Shown here in pieces: positions 35,159 to 47,448 of a stretch of 64,000 nucleotides of DNA; position 1 is the first letter of the stretch, and every line of letters starts with the position of its first letter. Under the pieces are notes generated by a model. The model had not been told where the DNA came from, ran no database searches, and saw only the letters and a list, made by a program, of their open reading frames with translations. The translations under genes and the position numbers were made by a program. The DNA is from Certhia americana (Eukaryota; Chordata; Aves; Passeriformes; Certhiidae), in NCBI GenBank assembly GCA_018697195.1, contig CM031878.1, positions 39,873,256 through 39,937,255 on the forward strand, in the 5' to 3' direction.

Positions 35159-37564
35159 CTACAAAAAAAAAACTTACAAGCATACAACAATCAAGGACTC
35201 TTGAGGCAGAGAAATGTGACCTCATAGTCAATTACAGTCTTTTAAAAAGAAAAACTGGAAAAAGGGAAAGCTCTCAGCAAGGAATGATGTCTTAATTATC
35301 TTTAGAAATTGTGATGATTAATAATTCTATTCTAGGCATAAAATTTAGTTCCTGGTAGTCTTTGGAATCTCTGTACCCTCTACTATTTTTAAAATATTAT
35401 CTACATGCTAAAGAAGGTGTCTATCTCTGTAAAACATTAATGCTGAAAATAGAAGTCTGCCAAAAGCAGAGACATTTCAAGGAATTGTGTGAACATGGAG
35501 AAAGGGTTTCAGGGTAACTAAGAAAATTAGCTAAAAATGTTAATTTTTTTGTAGCATTAGAAAGTAAAGATTAGTTAACATTTGGCAAGCTCAGTCAGAT
35601 ATCAGGAGTAATTCAAGAAAAATTCAGTATTTTTCTTTGCTTAAACAATCATTCATATGCAGAATTAAATACTCTCTCTGTTAAGTAACGTTGTAATTTC
35701 AGTAGTGCTTGGAAAGGATACTTCATCAAATCTAGTGATTTCTCGTGTAAGGCTATGTGTTTCCATAATACATTCTTCCTGTTATTTGGACCAAAATATC
35801 TGTGTATTTTAAGTTATTACAGTTAATCAAGAATAAATCCTCATAGTAATTGTTGATGAAAACGTTTTTTCCAATATATTTTAAAATTATACATGTATAT
35901 GTACATGGATACAGGTATGGATATGGATATGGATATGTAATTCCTTTTATTAGGTCCATTTATCAATTTCATTAGTTTTGCTCAGATTTGCCAATCTGTC
36001 TTTTGTTTGAGTGCAAACCAGTCTCAGCAACTTATTGCACAATTGGTTAAACTGTAGCTCATGAGCAGCACATGCAGCTTTCTGAGCGGCTCTGGTTCAT
36101 CTTTCAAAGTAAAATTCAGAGCAAAATTTATTTAGTTTACCTCAATCAGCAGCTCCCCATTATAAAACATGCTAACACTTTAATGTGTTTAGATGAGACA
36201 TTTAACCTGAATTTCAAGAACTACTATGCTCAGTTAGGCAGGGCTGTCAAGCCTTTCAGCTTTATAGTCAGGACTTATAAGCCTATAAATATTGCCCTGG
36301 GGAAAGAGTAATGTCTCTGTCAGAAGGGACTATTCACATACTGGGGGTTTTGTGTGTATAATATTGTACTGGAGAACCGAGAACCTGCTCGTCAGACACT
36401 AAGGCCAGCAAAATAGGTAACATTAAGGCCACATCACTTTATATTTTCAGTGCTGTGCACTGTGTGAGTGTCACTTAATATTCGTTCTGAAGCTAAACTT
36501 GTAATATTTGGATACCAACCCATTATGATCCCATTGTCCTCAGCAGAACTACATTGTTCTTATGTCATTCATCATGCTGCATACATAAGAACAGGATGCC
36601 AACTTCATTGACTCCACACTTTTTTCTAGTGAAAACCAGTGCCCTGATATTAATCCACAGGATAATTCAAGTGTCAGACATGCGGCAGAATCAGGTTCTT
36701 TGAATAAGAGTAAAATTGCATTCTTTAGCATTATTGTTAATATGTTGTACTAACCACTGAGCCCATTCATCATGTGACATCTGCACTCCTCACCTAAGGT
36801 ATAATTTAGACCAACTAAAGGAAACTTCCTGGGCGAGAGGAAGGATACAAAAAAAGAAATTGCCTCACACATCATATGGTTTCTAGAGACTAGATGATAT
36901 ATTATTAAAAAAACATAAAGCCAATATAAATCAGTGCATGGTATTCTGTAAACTGCAATTATTTTCTTGCTGCCACTACATTATATTTCATAAGACCAAA
37001 TCCTAAACTTATAAAATTATAGGCCAGACATAAAGTATCAATAATAATTCATATTTTTACTGATGCATCATATTTTAATTTTATTCAGTGACTCTTTTAG
37101 ACAGTATTGCATTTTTCTTTTGGGTCATGGAAAGAATAATAAACATGTTACAGAAAAAAAAATATTCTGTAGTTTCTTGAAAGAAATTAAAATACAAACT
37201 TGCAATTTTTTGTATTCATATAAATACAAAATATAAGGAGATTAAATTTTAACTAATAGTAGCCATTTTATTTCTTTTAAAATGGTGATTTGTCTCAGAA
37301 TCTGGTGAGGTAGAGTGAATCAGAGGCGGAAACATTTTTGAAACTGTAAAGAAAATCAGAGAATATTTTGGTAGCCATGCCAACACATAGTCCAAAAAGA
37401 GAGTGTATTGTCAAGACAAATGAGTTAAGTCGTACATCTGTACTCTAATTTCACTTCATCACTTCCAATTAACATTTTTATAATCCATCTTTAGATTTTG
37501 AAGTACTTCTTAACACTTTTGACTTTTTAATTCTTTTGATGAGAATGTGTTTACACCAACCTAG

Positions 37565-37760
37565 TGCCCCAGGTTTCCTCCAGGCCCAATTTTAGGACCA
37601 GTTCTCTTCAACTCCATCATAAATGACTTGGATGCAGGACTCAAAGGTGTACTAAGTTTGCTGATCATACTAAATTAGAAGGAGCTCTTGACTCTCTTGA
37701 AGGCAGAGAGACCTCGGTGAGACACCTAGACAAGTTAGAGGGATGGATAAACACCCAGTA
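37565..37760 (+). mobile_element. CR1 LINE, 5' segment of a copy split by a nested CR1
   Basis: It reads as CR1 reverse-transcriptase sequence: GCCCAATTTTAGGACCAGTT, ATCATAAATGACTTGGATGC (finger-palm region) and TTTGCTGATCATACTAAATT around the catalytic aspartates, where the second D is lost. Frameshifts are present. It continues at 37977 after an inserted element. Confidence 0.75.
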
Positions 37761-37976
37761 CAGAATCACAGAAAATTAAGGTTGGAAAAGGCCTCCAGGG
37801 TCACTGAGTCCAGCCTTTGATCAATCAACAGCTTTTCAAATAACCATAGCACTAAGGGCCATGTCAAGTCATTTCATGAATTCTTCCAGGAACGGAGCCT
37901 CCACCACCTCTCTGGGTGGTCCATCTCTGTACTAGACAACCCTTTCAGTTAAGAAATTCCTTATGTCCAACCTGAA
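37761..37976 (-). mobile_element. Nested CR1 3' fragment, opposite orientation
   Basis: The plus strand shows the antisense CR1 terminus CAGAATCACAGAAAATTAAGG, then GGAAAAGGCCTCCAGG and TTAAGAAATTCCTTATGTCC. The host CR1 stops at its left end and resumes at its right end with the expected next bases. It is therefore an insertion into the older copy. No clear target duplication is seen, which is common for CR1. Confidence 0.75.
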
Positions 37977-38716
37977 TAACTATATGAAGTTTAAAAAGGG
38001 CAAGTGCCAGATTTTGCACCTGGTGCAAGGTAACCCTGGACAGCCGGGGGAATGAGAGGCTGAAGAGCAGCACTGCAGGAAAGGACCTAGGGGGCCTGGT
38101 CATGTCAAGTTGAACATGAGCCAGCAGTGCCCCGGCAGCCAGGAGGGTCAATCCTATCCTGGGGTACCTCAGGCACAGCATCACCAGCTGGGAAAGGGAG
38201 GGGATTATCCCACTCTGCTCTGAGCTGAGGCAGCCTCACCTTGAGTGCTCAGGGCAGGTTTGGGCACCACAATATAAAAGAGACATTAAGATATTAGAGA
38301 GTGTCCAGAGAAGGGCAACAAAGATGGTGAAGGGCTTTGAGGGAAAGCTTTATGAGGAGCTGCTGTAATCACTTGATCTGCTCAGCTTGGAGAAGAGGAG
38401 ACTGAGGACAGACCGCACTAAAGTTACAAGTTCTTCATCAGGGGAAGAGGAGGGTTAAACACTGATCTCTTCTCTGTGATACCCCATGACAGGACCCAAG
38501 AGAATGCTCTGAAGCTCTGTTGTGTAGGCTTGATATCAGGAAAAGGTTCTTCACCCAGAGGATAGCTGGGCACTGGAACAGGCTCCCCAGCACCAGCCTG
38601 GCAGAGTTCATGAAGATCCTGGAAAATATTCATAGGCACATGATGTGATTTTTGGGGTTGTTCTGTGAAGAGCCAGGGGTTGAAATCTATGATCTTTGTT
38701 GGATATTCTTTGACAT
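37977..38716 (+). mobile_element. CR1 LINE, 3' segment of the split copy
   Basis: It resumes with ATGAAGTTTAAAAAGGGCAAG and TGCCAGATTTTGCACCTGG, the segment following the reverse-transcriptase core. It continues through GAGTGTCCAGAGAAGGGCAAC and GCTTGGAGAAGAGGAGACTGA to the 3' UTR wording TTGGGGTTGTTCTGTGAAGAG. The 3' end is near TATTCTTTGACATG. It is broken by many stops. Minus-strand frames at 37945-38184 and 38424-38729 are shadows. Confidence 0.8.
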
Positions 38717-38719
38717 GTA

Positions 38720-39592
38720 ATACATACAATGGTAATGCAATTTTTCTAATATTTTACTAAGAGATTCCTTATAAGAAACTCCTAGAATGTAGGAGTTCCA
38801 TAAACCTGGAAGGTATCATCATGATAGAGTACTTCTGACACAGATATGGGAGAGAAAGGAAAGAGAAGGAAGAGGATGCATATAATATGCATGTGGAAAT
38901 TAAAAGTAACTATGAAAAAAATACTCTTTATTGTTGTTTTCAAGGGATAAAGCCCATGTTGGTTTTATCAGATAAATATGTATATTTTTAAAATATAACA
39001 TTAATATCTAAAAACCTGCCACTTGTTCTTCAGTTCTTGAAAGTTGACTCTAGCTCCATACTAGTTAACACTCTAAACTTCTCCTAAAAGGTATTCCATG
39101 CTTATTCCAGGCCATTTACCCATTTATTCTGATACTATCAGTGGGCTTGGACAGCCCTTCTAGAACTCAGACAATAGTCTCTCCTATCTTTTTGGAGACG
39201 TGATCAAATCCACTTAATTTGCTAAGCAACATTTATTTCCAAACAAAAAAAGAGTTAATTAAAGACCTTAGGAACTGTCATTCACAGGCAAGGACAACAC
39301 AATCTACAGTTTGAACCTCCCTTCTGCTTACTGTTTAAGCAAAATATTTCTCTTTCAGAAATGCAAACATCATGAAGCACATTTGTCTTTCACTGGCAGT
39401 ATTTATCCTTGAACTGGATTTATCTAATCTATTTTTGATCCAAAGATTGTACCATTTCCTCATCCAAAATCAATCTAAACACCAGAACTGCACAGAGAGA
39501 GTTACATCCTTTAAACCTCTTTCATATAGAAACAGCATTTTAGCCAGTAAGAATTTAGGACATAGCATGTGATTTTCAAAAACATTGTGAAC
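38720..39592. other. AT-rich sequence, no gene seen
   Basis: One short plus-strand frame at 39372-39572, with no recognisable domain. No repeat recognised. Confidence 0.6.
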
Positions 39593-39950
39593 TGTCCTGT
39601 GGAGGATGATGAGCCCTCTGTGGGAGGGCCCCTTGCCCTCACATGGAGAAATCAGGCTGATGCCCTGAGTCGTACCCTAAGATAAGCAACCTACTTCTAG
39701 CTCACAGCAACCCCTGTAAACTACACCCTGCATACCTTTCTTCGTTCATGCAAATTGTCTGTATCCACTTCTTGTCTGTCCCTACAAAAACCCCAGCCTC
39801 AGCCTATGTTTTCAGGAGCTCTCTGTTCCTGGCTCCCTTTGCAGAGGCGCTGACATTAAAGCCATCTCTGTGGAATCGCCAGACAGGCTCCTCTCTCTTT
39901 CATTCCTACATTGGCCTGGGAATTCCAGCATCGAGCTGAAAAATTACTCT
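39593..39950 (+). mobile_element. ERV LTR (ERV1-like), plus strand
   Basis: It begins TGTCCTGTGGAGG. CTACAAAAACCCC (39782) stands where a decayed TATA box would be. ATTAAAGCC at about 39856 is a variant polyadenylation signal, followed by the R-U5 wording GGAATCGCCAGACAGGCTCC and CCTGGGAATTCCAGCAT. The 3' limit is approximate because another LTR-like block in opposite orientation follows. Confidence 0.6.
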
Positions 39951-39984
39951 CGGAATTAGATAAATCTTTTTTTTTTCTGTTTTC

Positions 39985-40642
39985 TGTTTTTCTGTACCGG
40001 CCGGCTGTTTATCTCTTCTGTCTTCCGAGAATGTAAAGTATTGTTTTGCTTTCACCAGCCAGAGATCTTGAAGGAAAGGCGAGCGTGAGGCTTTTCTCTT
40101 CATAATTTATTTTCTCTTATCATTTCAAATACCAAAGCTAACTACAAAGTGTACAAATGCCCAACTACTCACTACGAAATACTAAAAGCCTAATGTTCTA
40201 ATGTCTAATGTCTAAATGCTCCCACCCTCAGGGTGGCATGGATATTTATACTACATTCTATGTAATCAGTATTTGTAATTCTTCACCAATAACTATTATC
40301 TATGTTAGAAGGTTAGATTCTATTCTAAGCCAACTATAATGTGCCACCTCACTGCAGAAGATGGAGGCAAGGAAGAAGAAGGAAGAAACCCAAAAGCCAT
40401 GTGCTTCCTCCATCTTGTCATCACTTGCTTACCATCCTAAAAACCCCATATATCTAAAATTCTCACCCTATGATAAAACTACGCACTATTCTACTATTTA
40501 ATACACACTCTTAAATACCCTGCTTCATTTCAGAGCTCAAAAGCCCTTTTTCCATGAACAAAGGTTAAAAACACTGTTTCAGAGATTCTAAAATCTCTCA
40601 AACATGCAAAGAGAAATTCGTCATATTTCCAGACTCCGACCA
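39985..40642 (-). mobile_element. ERV LTR, minus strand, same family as 46843-47442
   Basis: The plus strand shares with 46843-47442 the order CCGAGA-TGTAAA, GAAGGAAA, TATTTTCTCTTATC, ATATTTATACTA, GTTAGAAGGT-AGA-TCTA and a terminal GACTCCGAC. The sequence is more decayed than the 46.8-kb copy. The left end is approximate, and no target duplication could be assigned. Confidence 0.6.
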
Positions 40643-40848
40643 ATCACTGTTGAGCTGAGAATCACTATTGAGCTGAAATCACTTGCTGGATTACCCTTCA
40701 CAGCTAAGGAAGTGGCAGTACCCCTAGAAGGTGTTCTCCTTGGGGACGCATCTCTCTGGGAAGGATAAAGCCCCTGGGTACACTTTTCACCCAGCTTTCT
40801 GGCTGTATCACTGTCCTATCTGTGGTTCCACCTGCAGCAAGTGATTCA

Positions 40849-41301
40849 GTAATGCCTTGAGATATATAATGCCTAGAACAGAGACTGGACAGTGTTAAAG
40901 GAATAAAGTAGGTATTAAAAGGCCTTCAAAGGATACACCTTGGGCAGTACAAGAGCCCAGCTGTGGTTCCACACAAGATAGACACCAGGTCAGGAATTTT
41001 CACACTTTTATAAGTTTTGTTCCATTCATGTATTGGGGTTAATTGTTCAATTAGAGCTTCAGGTTATGAAGTTCCATCCTCCCAGACTGCCCTCCTCAAT
41101 TTGCTGATATTTGTACTTTTGGGGTGTGAAGCTGCAACAGTGTCCTTGGTTCTCAGGCTGGAAAAGGATTGTTTTGTCCAACTAAACTGTGAAGAGAACT
41201 TGCTAACACTTTATATGAAGTTCAGAGTTTTTTATGTACTAATGCAGTACAGAATCTGGAAAATATGAAAGCTAAAACTGAAGGCATCATTTCCCCCTGC
41301 A
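40849..41301 (-). mobile_element. ERV LTR (U3-R-U5), minus strand, family of 693-839
   Basis: On the minus strand the R-U5 segment (40995-40849) matches 693-839 closely, including AAGGCCTTTTAATA and the CTTTATTCCTTTAACACTG run. Upstream of it a TATAAAA (plus-strand TTTTATA at about 41008-41014) sits about 20 bases before the shared start. Further upstream, 41203-41298 matches 1528-1622. Together this gives a roughly 450-bp LTR. Sequence below 40849 would be leader, but only weak similarity to 863-900 is seen. Confidence 0.5.
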
Positions 41302-44300
41302 GAGGCTTCACAAGGCCTCTACCTTGACTCTACTACTAAGGCATCTACTTAAGGCATCAACAGCATGACTTGTGATGTGATCATATCCAGACAGAATTAG
41401 ATATTCTTCACACTGACTGAGCTTCTGCTTCCATGAACATGCATATGAAGACAAGGTATTTCTTGAGAAGTTTCTTTCCCACTTTGCCATTTCTAGTAAT
41501 AATCCTGGCAGAGAATTAGGGCCTTATTTTGCTATATATTTCAGAAAATCCAGTTCATCTTTCTGTAGGTTTCTATGTAAAGGGTAGAAACATTTTCTTA
41601 CTCATATCTTGTGCTTCCCTAGTCCTCTGTGACTTATGCTAAATTAACACCTACAGTGTAAGACAGGATAAGCAGGCAGGTTTGAGGCAAATATACCTTG
41701 ATAATAATGCTACTTTGAAAACCAGGAGTTTGTTTGACTTGTAAGTTTTTAGCCCCAAATCATGTCTGGAAGAGAGGACAGCTCCTGCCATGGCACAGAA
41801 GATCAGCTCAAGGCACAGCACACTTACTTACATGTTAGCCCTAAACCCAAATGTTTTTATGTTACCCATTAAAGGGACATTTCACTTACGGCCTGTAACA
41901 CTGACATTTGGTTTCCAGAAACATGGTTAATCTGTCTCTTACTGGTTTAGATGTCTTTTTCACATATTGAGACACATTTCTATCTTGCCTCAACAGGAGA
42001 TACAGTTAGAACTTGGAAATTCACATAATCTCCTCCACAAGTCTTGGAATATCTAGTGGTCTTCATAATACCCAAGCTCAGTAGAAAGAACACTCGAAGT
42101 CAGTAGAAACATATCTAAAACGATGCTTTAAATTCTCAGAGATTAGCTGAAAGTTTAAAAATGTGACTTGTGATTTAAATACAGAATACCATAAATACAA
42201 TAGTGATTAATTAATTAAATACAATAGTAATTTAAAATACAGAATGCTGATAAAAAGCATTCAAAAGTCATGTTTTTCCTTGACCTTTTTGTGAACTTTC
42301 AATTTTTTTTGTCCTGATCAATGCGTTTTGAATCTTTAGAACTGTCAAACATTTTACTTTACAGCATCACAAATATTTTGAACATGAGCTATGTATGATT
42401 AGCCATCGCAACTTCAGTATTTATCCTACCTTGTATTTGTAAGCAAAATGTGAACCTACACTGACAAAAAGTCTCAGCTATGATGTACAGCTTTTAGTGA
42501 TACTAAGTTTTGCTTCAGAAAAGTCCCAAGAGTTACCTCCACAACCTATTTTGATCATAAGATTATCAGACCCGAGTAGAAATGTGAATTATTCATTGCA
42601 ATCATAATGATTCAATGTAGAGAGTAGTTAGGGGGACTGTCAGATCATTTCATGATATTTTGGGCCATAACCTGTCCTGTGCCATTTGTTTCTAGCACCT
42701 ATGACTGAGACAGTGTCCTGGAAGATGGAGGGTTCCAGTTAAAGTGTATTGTACTTAGCAATCTTTGGTGGCATTTATTCCCCTAAGGTTATTGCAAATT
42801 GCTGCCCTAATTTCATTGCATCCCTCAAGGCTGTCCAACTAAACAAAAAATTTCCTCTCTCAGCTGCAGAAAAAAACTGTTCTTTTGCATGTTAAAAGTG
42901 AAAGGGATTAAATCCTACTCCTCAGAAGAACTACAACAGAAGAAACAAAAGAAAGTTTGATGTGCAAGAGGACACTGGACTTTGGCAGCTACTTCAGGCA
43001 GTGAGGCAGGGTGAAAGCTACAGCTAGTGTTACTGGCAGGGGTGGCTAATTTCTCCCAGAGCCTTTAGTGTGAATGGTTACACATGCCTCTACAGTCAAA
43101 TGTCTTACTGTATATTCTCTGCACTAGGATGCTACTGCAAAGATAGGGAATGCAGAAGAAAGAAACATTACACATCAACATTTTTGTTTACTCAGTAGTT
43201 ACACTACCGCCAAACTGAGACACAGCTTCCAAATGGAAAAGTGTGCATGATATAAAAAGAAGTAAAATGGAAGGAATGAAAATGCATTTTATTACTCTAC
43301 CAGTAATGCATAAAACATTCATCTTTTGATGTGCCATAATAGCACCCCCTCCACATATTTTTATGTTTATAAATAAAAAAAATACTCAACAAATTAATTA
43401 CAAACATACTTGAAATAGTACATTTACTATCCTAATGGCTTTTCAGGTCAAGAAATTTAATTACTTTCCTATACACTGAAGAACAGAAGTTTGATAATCA
43501 GGAGGGAACACCTCAGTTCTAAATCCCTTTTACAGCTTTGGTTTACTGGGTAATGAAAACTTTTAATTTTGAGTCATGAGTGTAGATTTTATGCATAAAT
43601 CCTTTCCTCATACACCCTTTTTTCAGACATGCAACTTAAGAGTTTAAAATGAATAAATATGAAAGACACTTATTTTTATGGTTGAAAACAGTGAAGGCCA
43701 GGATTATGAGTCCTACAGGCATCAAGCCCTTTGATCTTTCCTTTTTATAAGCTGTTTCAGTTCACAGAAAGAGAATATTTGTTACATAATAAAAGACAAT
43801 ATTCATGGTCTAAACCCACGAACATTGAGGTCAGATGTAAAACTGAAAGAAATGTTAAGATTGTGGGGGATTATACTTAGCTTTAATTTTATTTGATTAA
43901 TTGGCTATATGTGATCACTTTAAATATACTTTGTATATTTAATTGCAAATACATGCAAGCAAACATAAAACTGCACATACTATGGTAGGCATAAAACTAC
44001 TATGTATTCTCCTGCCATTGGACTGGCATCAGAGCTCATTACTCTCAGATGCTGGCAGAAGATTATTGAAACAGGTCTTCACTGTCCATCATTGACAATG
44101 AGGAGAACATTTAATCCTAAACTACTATCAATATCAGTACTACAATGTTAGCTGCAGTACTGCAGCATTTTAGGTTGGGGAAAAAGGTTTATACTGTGTA
44201 CTCTGTCCATCACAACATATCTAGTAAAGCCTAGAAGAAATCCTATTTATGATGTTCGGTAGTTCTGTTTCTAGATCACAGAACCTAAACATGCATGAAA

Positions 44301-44581
44301 ATTATGGTAACATAAGACATTTAAATTTGATGTTGTGCAAATTTGCAAATGAAGAAAACTTTTCTAAATGAAAGTATCTTACTTGCATCCTTAGCTGAAG
44401 TTCACAATGAACACTTACCTGGAATAGAGAATTAAGAAAATAGAGATGCCTCCCTGACCTCCTTATTTTCCTAGCAGAAAAAAATTATTAACCATGATAT
44501 TCCCTTGTGGAATGCAATATTTCATCTTGTGTGGTCAACCAATATAAGTAAATATATACCAACCTGCCATTTTTGTGTAGA

Positions 44582-44615
44582 ATTTTGTACTGCATTTTGA
44601 TTTGCAGTACAAAAT
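44582..44615. repeat. 13-bp perfect inverted repeat
   Basis: Arms ATTTTGTACTGCA (44582-44594) and TGCAGTACAAAAT (44603-44615) with an 8-base spacer. Confidence 0.9.
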
Positions 44616-46232
44616 ACAGTATAAAATCAACTGCTCTGTTCTGGGCACAAAGTTGCTTTAAAATAATGCTGAGGGTCAAATCAGTGGGTCTAGCAAGTGG
44701 AGAGCATTTTATACTTTATGGCTTTTATTTTCAAATATCCTGCATTAGTAGGACTTCTTTTGTAGGCAGGAAAAGTCTAAAAGATTCCTTCAGATGCAAC
44801 TCAGCTTCACTCTTATATAAGGAGTCACTGTATTCCTCACACGAGAGGACTAAAAATCACAATATCCTCTGAAAACCTGACTGTACTGTGTCTTTATTAT
44901 ATTACAAGACAGTGTTGTTCTTGTAACAAAGAACATGGGTCATTAATCAAATTCCAGGGTTTTTCTCTTGGACAGTTGTGAATTCCATCTGTATTACAAA
45001 TATAAGATTTGTTTAACTAGAAGACCTCTGTTTAATCAAATTATCCACCTTCTGCAGTATTGGTTCTGGAATACTATAACATTATAATTACTTCTAATGA
45101 ATTTTCTATTTCATGGAGGAAAGATGAAGAGTTTGATTTTAAAAATCCATTGCACATTTTATCTCACACTCCTAATTGCTATTTAGGAAGAAACTATGAT
45201 AAGATGATTCATTAATGGAAAGAAACAATGAAAAATTAAGCAACATCCATTAGTACAGTAAAAAAAAAAAATGTCATGGAAGAAATTAGAATAAAAATCT
45301 TACATCTACCTTGTTGCACCAGGAGTCATAATTGCAATATGAAGGTGGGGGTTTTTTGTTAAATCAGAGGAATGTGCATAAATTATCCAGGAAGAGGAGA
45401 CTACATAAAGCTATCACTGCTCTAGAATGTCATTTTTAAGCTAAAAAATACAAGTTTCTGTCACAAAATGATATATTATGAAATTAAAATCTTGAACCAT
45501 AAGTAATAGAAACAAACTAGAAACAAATTCACAAGCAAGACAAAATTATAAACCGAGTGTTGGGACACATATCTAAAAGCTCCGTCAATATTACTTCTGG
45601 ACTTACTAGCCCATCTGCCTCTGAAAATTTGTCTCTTCAACACAAATGCATTATTGTGGATGTGGCTTTAGAAAAGGAATTGGTATCAAGCTGCCAAAAA
45701 AAAAAATCAAAACAAAAAACCATTACAGAAATCTAAGTACATGTCAAATAAAAGTCTAATCAACAATAAAATATATGCCACCAAAATCCTACCTAGAACT
45801 CTGCCTCTTTCAAGTATTACATACAGGCTTTATTACCATGAAAGGAAAGAAACAGATGATCTTTTCTTCTCATCATGTTTAAGAAGCAGATAATTTAAGT
45901 CTGAAAACATTACTATACACTTCTGATCCTGTGCCGCCTTTATATTCTCTGTATTGCAACGTCTGGATGGTTCTATGATGTGATAGGTCTGTACTCAACA
46001 TCCAAACCCAGCTAACACTTCCATCAAAGTCTAATGAGTTCTCTGCATGCTAAAACTACATACCCTTTCATGTCAGTTTTACCAAAACCGTTAGGATGAT
46101 AGGCTGGATTATATCCAGAATAGGGGACTGCCTCCAAATGTGTTCCAGCTTGTTCTTTTCCTTGTTCAGCTATTAGATATTCATTACAGAGGTGACATAA
46201 TTGGTGTACAAATTGGAATCTGAGAGTGTAAA

Positions 46233-46273
46233 CTGATCATAAAATGATCATAAATGATCATAAAAATGATCCC
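46233..46273. repeat. Short TGATCATAAA tandem repeat
   Basis: TGATCATAAAA, TGATCATAAA, TGATCATAAAAA and TGATC follow one another. Unit of 10-12 bp. Confidence 0.85.
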
Positions 46274-46610
46274 AAAGCCTGGGAGGGCCTTCAGTGCCTA
46301 GAAAAGTTGTGGTATTGACTTCTCATCTAAGAGGCAGAAAGGGAGGAGGCATAACCATTATCTTGGGTTTGGGAAAAAATTTAAGAGAAAACAAAACCAG
46401 GCAAATAGCATTGCAATATTTTTCTGATGGTGATATCTGATCTATGAGGGTCATAGTGTCCTCATATGTTGAAGACCGTGAGATATTTTAAATTCCAGCA
46501 TGGTCCTCAGTCCATACTAGTATAAATCCCAGCTGATGCAGGACAGACTGGACAGACTTTTTCTCTGGATAGACTGAAAAGAAGAAAAGTAGTTTTCTAC
46601 TCATCTACTC

Positions 46611-46668
46611 ATGAGTTTAAAACTCATCTGTAAAGAAAACTCTTTACAGATGAGTTTTAAAGGCTCAT
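46611..46668. repeat. Perfect 21-bp inverted repeat with 4-base loop
   Basis: The left arm is 46616-46636 and the right arm 46641-46661, exact reverse complements (TTTAAAACTCATCTGTAAAG and its complement, plus one pair). The loop is AAAC. Beyond a 2-base bulge (GG), five more pairs form (ATGAG 46611-46615 with CTCAT 46664-46668). Confidence 0.9.
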
Positions 46669-46842
46669 TGTTTGCATTCTGATTTATATGGCTAGTCACT
46701 GTCTCTACAGTTTGTGGAGTTTTTCCCCACAGTTAGTTGGTTCACAAAATCTTTATCTAAAATTGCAGACAAAGAACTGTGAGAACAGTTTTAAAATGTG
46801 CAGCCCTCATAGGGTACTTATTCCTGTAAACTGACTTAACTC

Positions 46843-47442
46843 TCTCGGGTTTTTATGTGGTGGTGTTCTTCCCGAGAGTGTAAAAGTCTTTTGCCCAGCA
46901 CTGAGATCGAAGGAAAAGACCAAGAGTCATCTCCTCTGCTTTCTCAAGGCTGGTTATTTTTTCGTTATCTTACAAGTTCTTCTCTGACCTACAGAGATCT
47001 GTTCAGCAGGTCAGCTCACGGGGAGTGACCCAGCCCCAAAGGTGACGAATATCTTTATACTAAAAATTACGTGTGCTTTATTTACAAAAGATTCCCAATA
47101 CCTGTCTCCCGTGTTAGAAGGTCAGACTCTACTCTGACCCAACCAAAGATGCCCACGACACGGGAAAATGGTGAAGGAGAAGAAGCCACGTGGTGACTCT
47201 ATTTTGTGTTTTTTGCTTATTAATCTAAATACCACATAAATCTACTTTTCACCCGGTGCATAGCTAATTATCATCCTACTTAAACTCCCGTGGTCTGTAA
47301 TTCTTCACACAGAGGTGGTAATTTCTCCCAGGGGCTAAAATCAAAGGTGCAGGAGTCTTTGACTCCTTGCCAAGGCTTCCCAGCCCCCTGCTCGGGTCTG
47401 GAATCACTCAGGACAGTCAGAGGAGTGTTCTGGACTCCGACA
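46843..47442 (-). mobile_element. ERV LTR, probably solo
   Basis: On the minus strand it begins TGTCGGAGTCCAGAACAC. A TATA-like TAGTATAAAGATATTC lies opposite 47046-47061, and a downstream segment ends near ACACTCTCGGGAAGAAC. It is flanked by the direct repeat AACTC (46838-46842 and 47443-47447); the next T also matches, so the duplication is 5-6 bp. CpGs are well kept compared with the 40-kb copy, suggesting a younger age. Confidence 0.7.
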
Positions 47443-47448
47443 AACTCT

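Larger units (their letters stand above)
32346..37560. other. AT-rich sequence, no gene seen
   Basis: Holds a 43-bp tandem duplication (33462-33547), an A run (33679-33696), an inverted repeat (35127-35158) and a short GGATAT repeat (35915-35938). No exon, CR1 or LTR is recognised. Confidence 0.6.
41310..46837. other. AT-rich sequence with two hairpins, no gene seen
   Basis: No exon or known repeat is recognised. It contains inverted repeats at 44582-44615 and 46611-46668, a short tandem repeat at 46233-46273, and A runs at 45260-45271 and 45695-45704. Confidence 0.6.

Noticed and set aside
35753..35959. YPYPYP-repeat frame on minus
   Set aside because: Caused by the short GGATAT repeat at 35915-35938.
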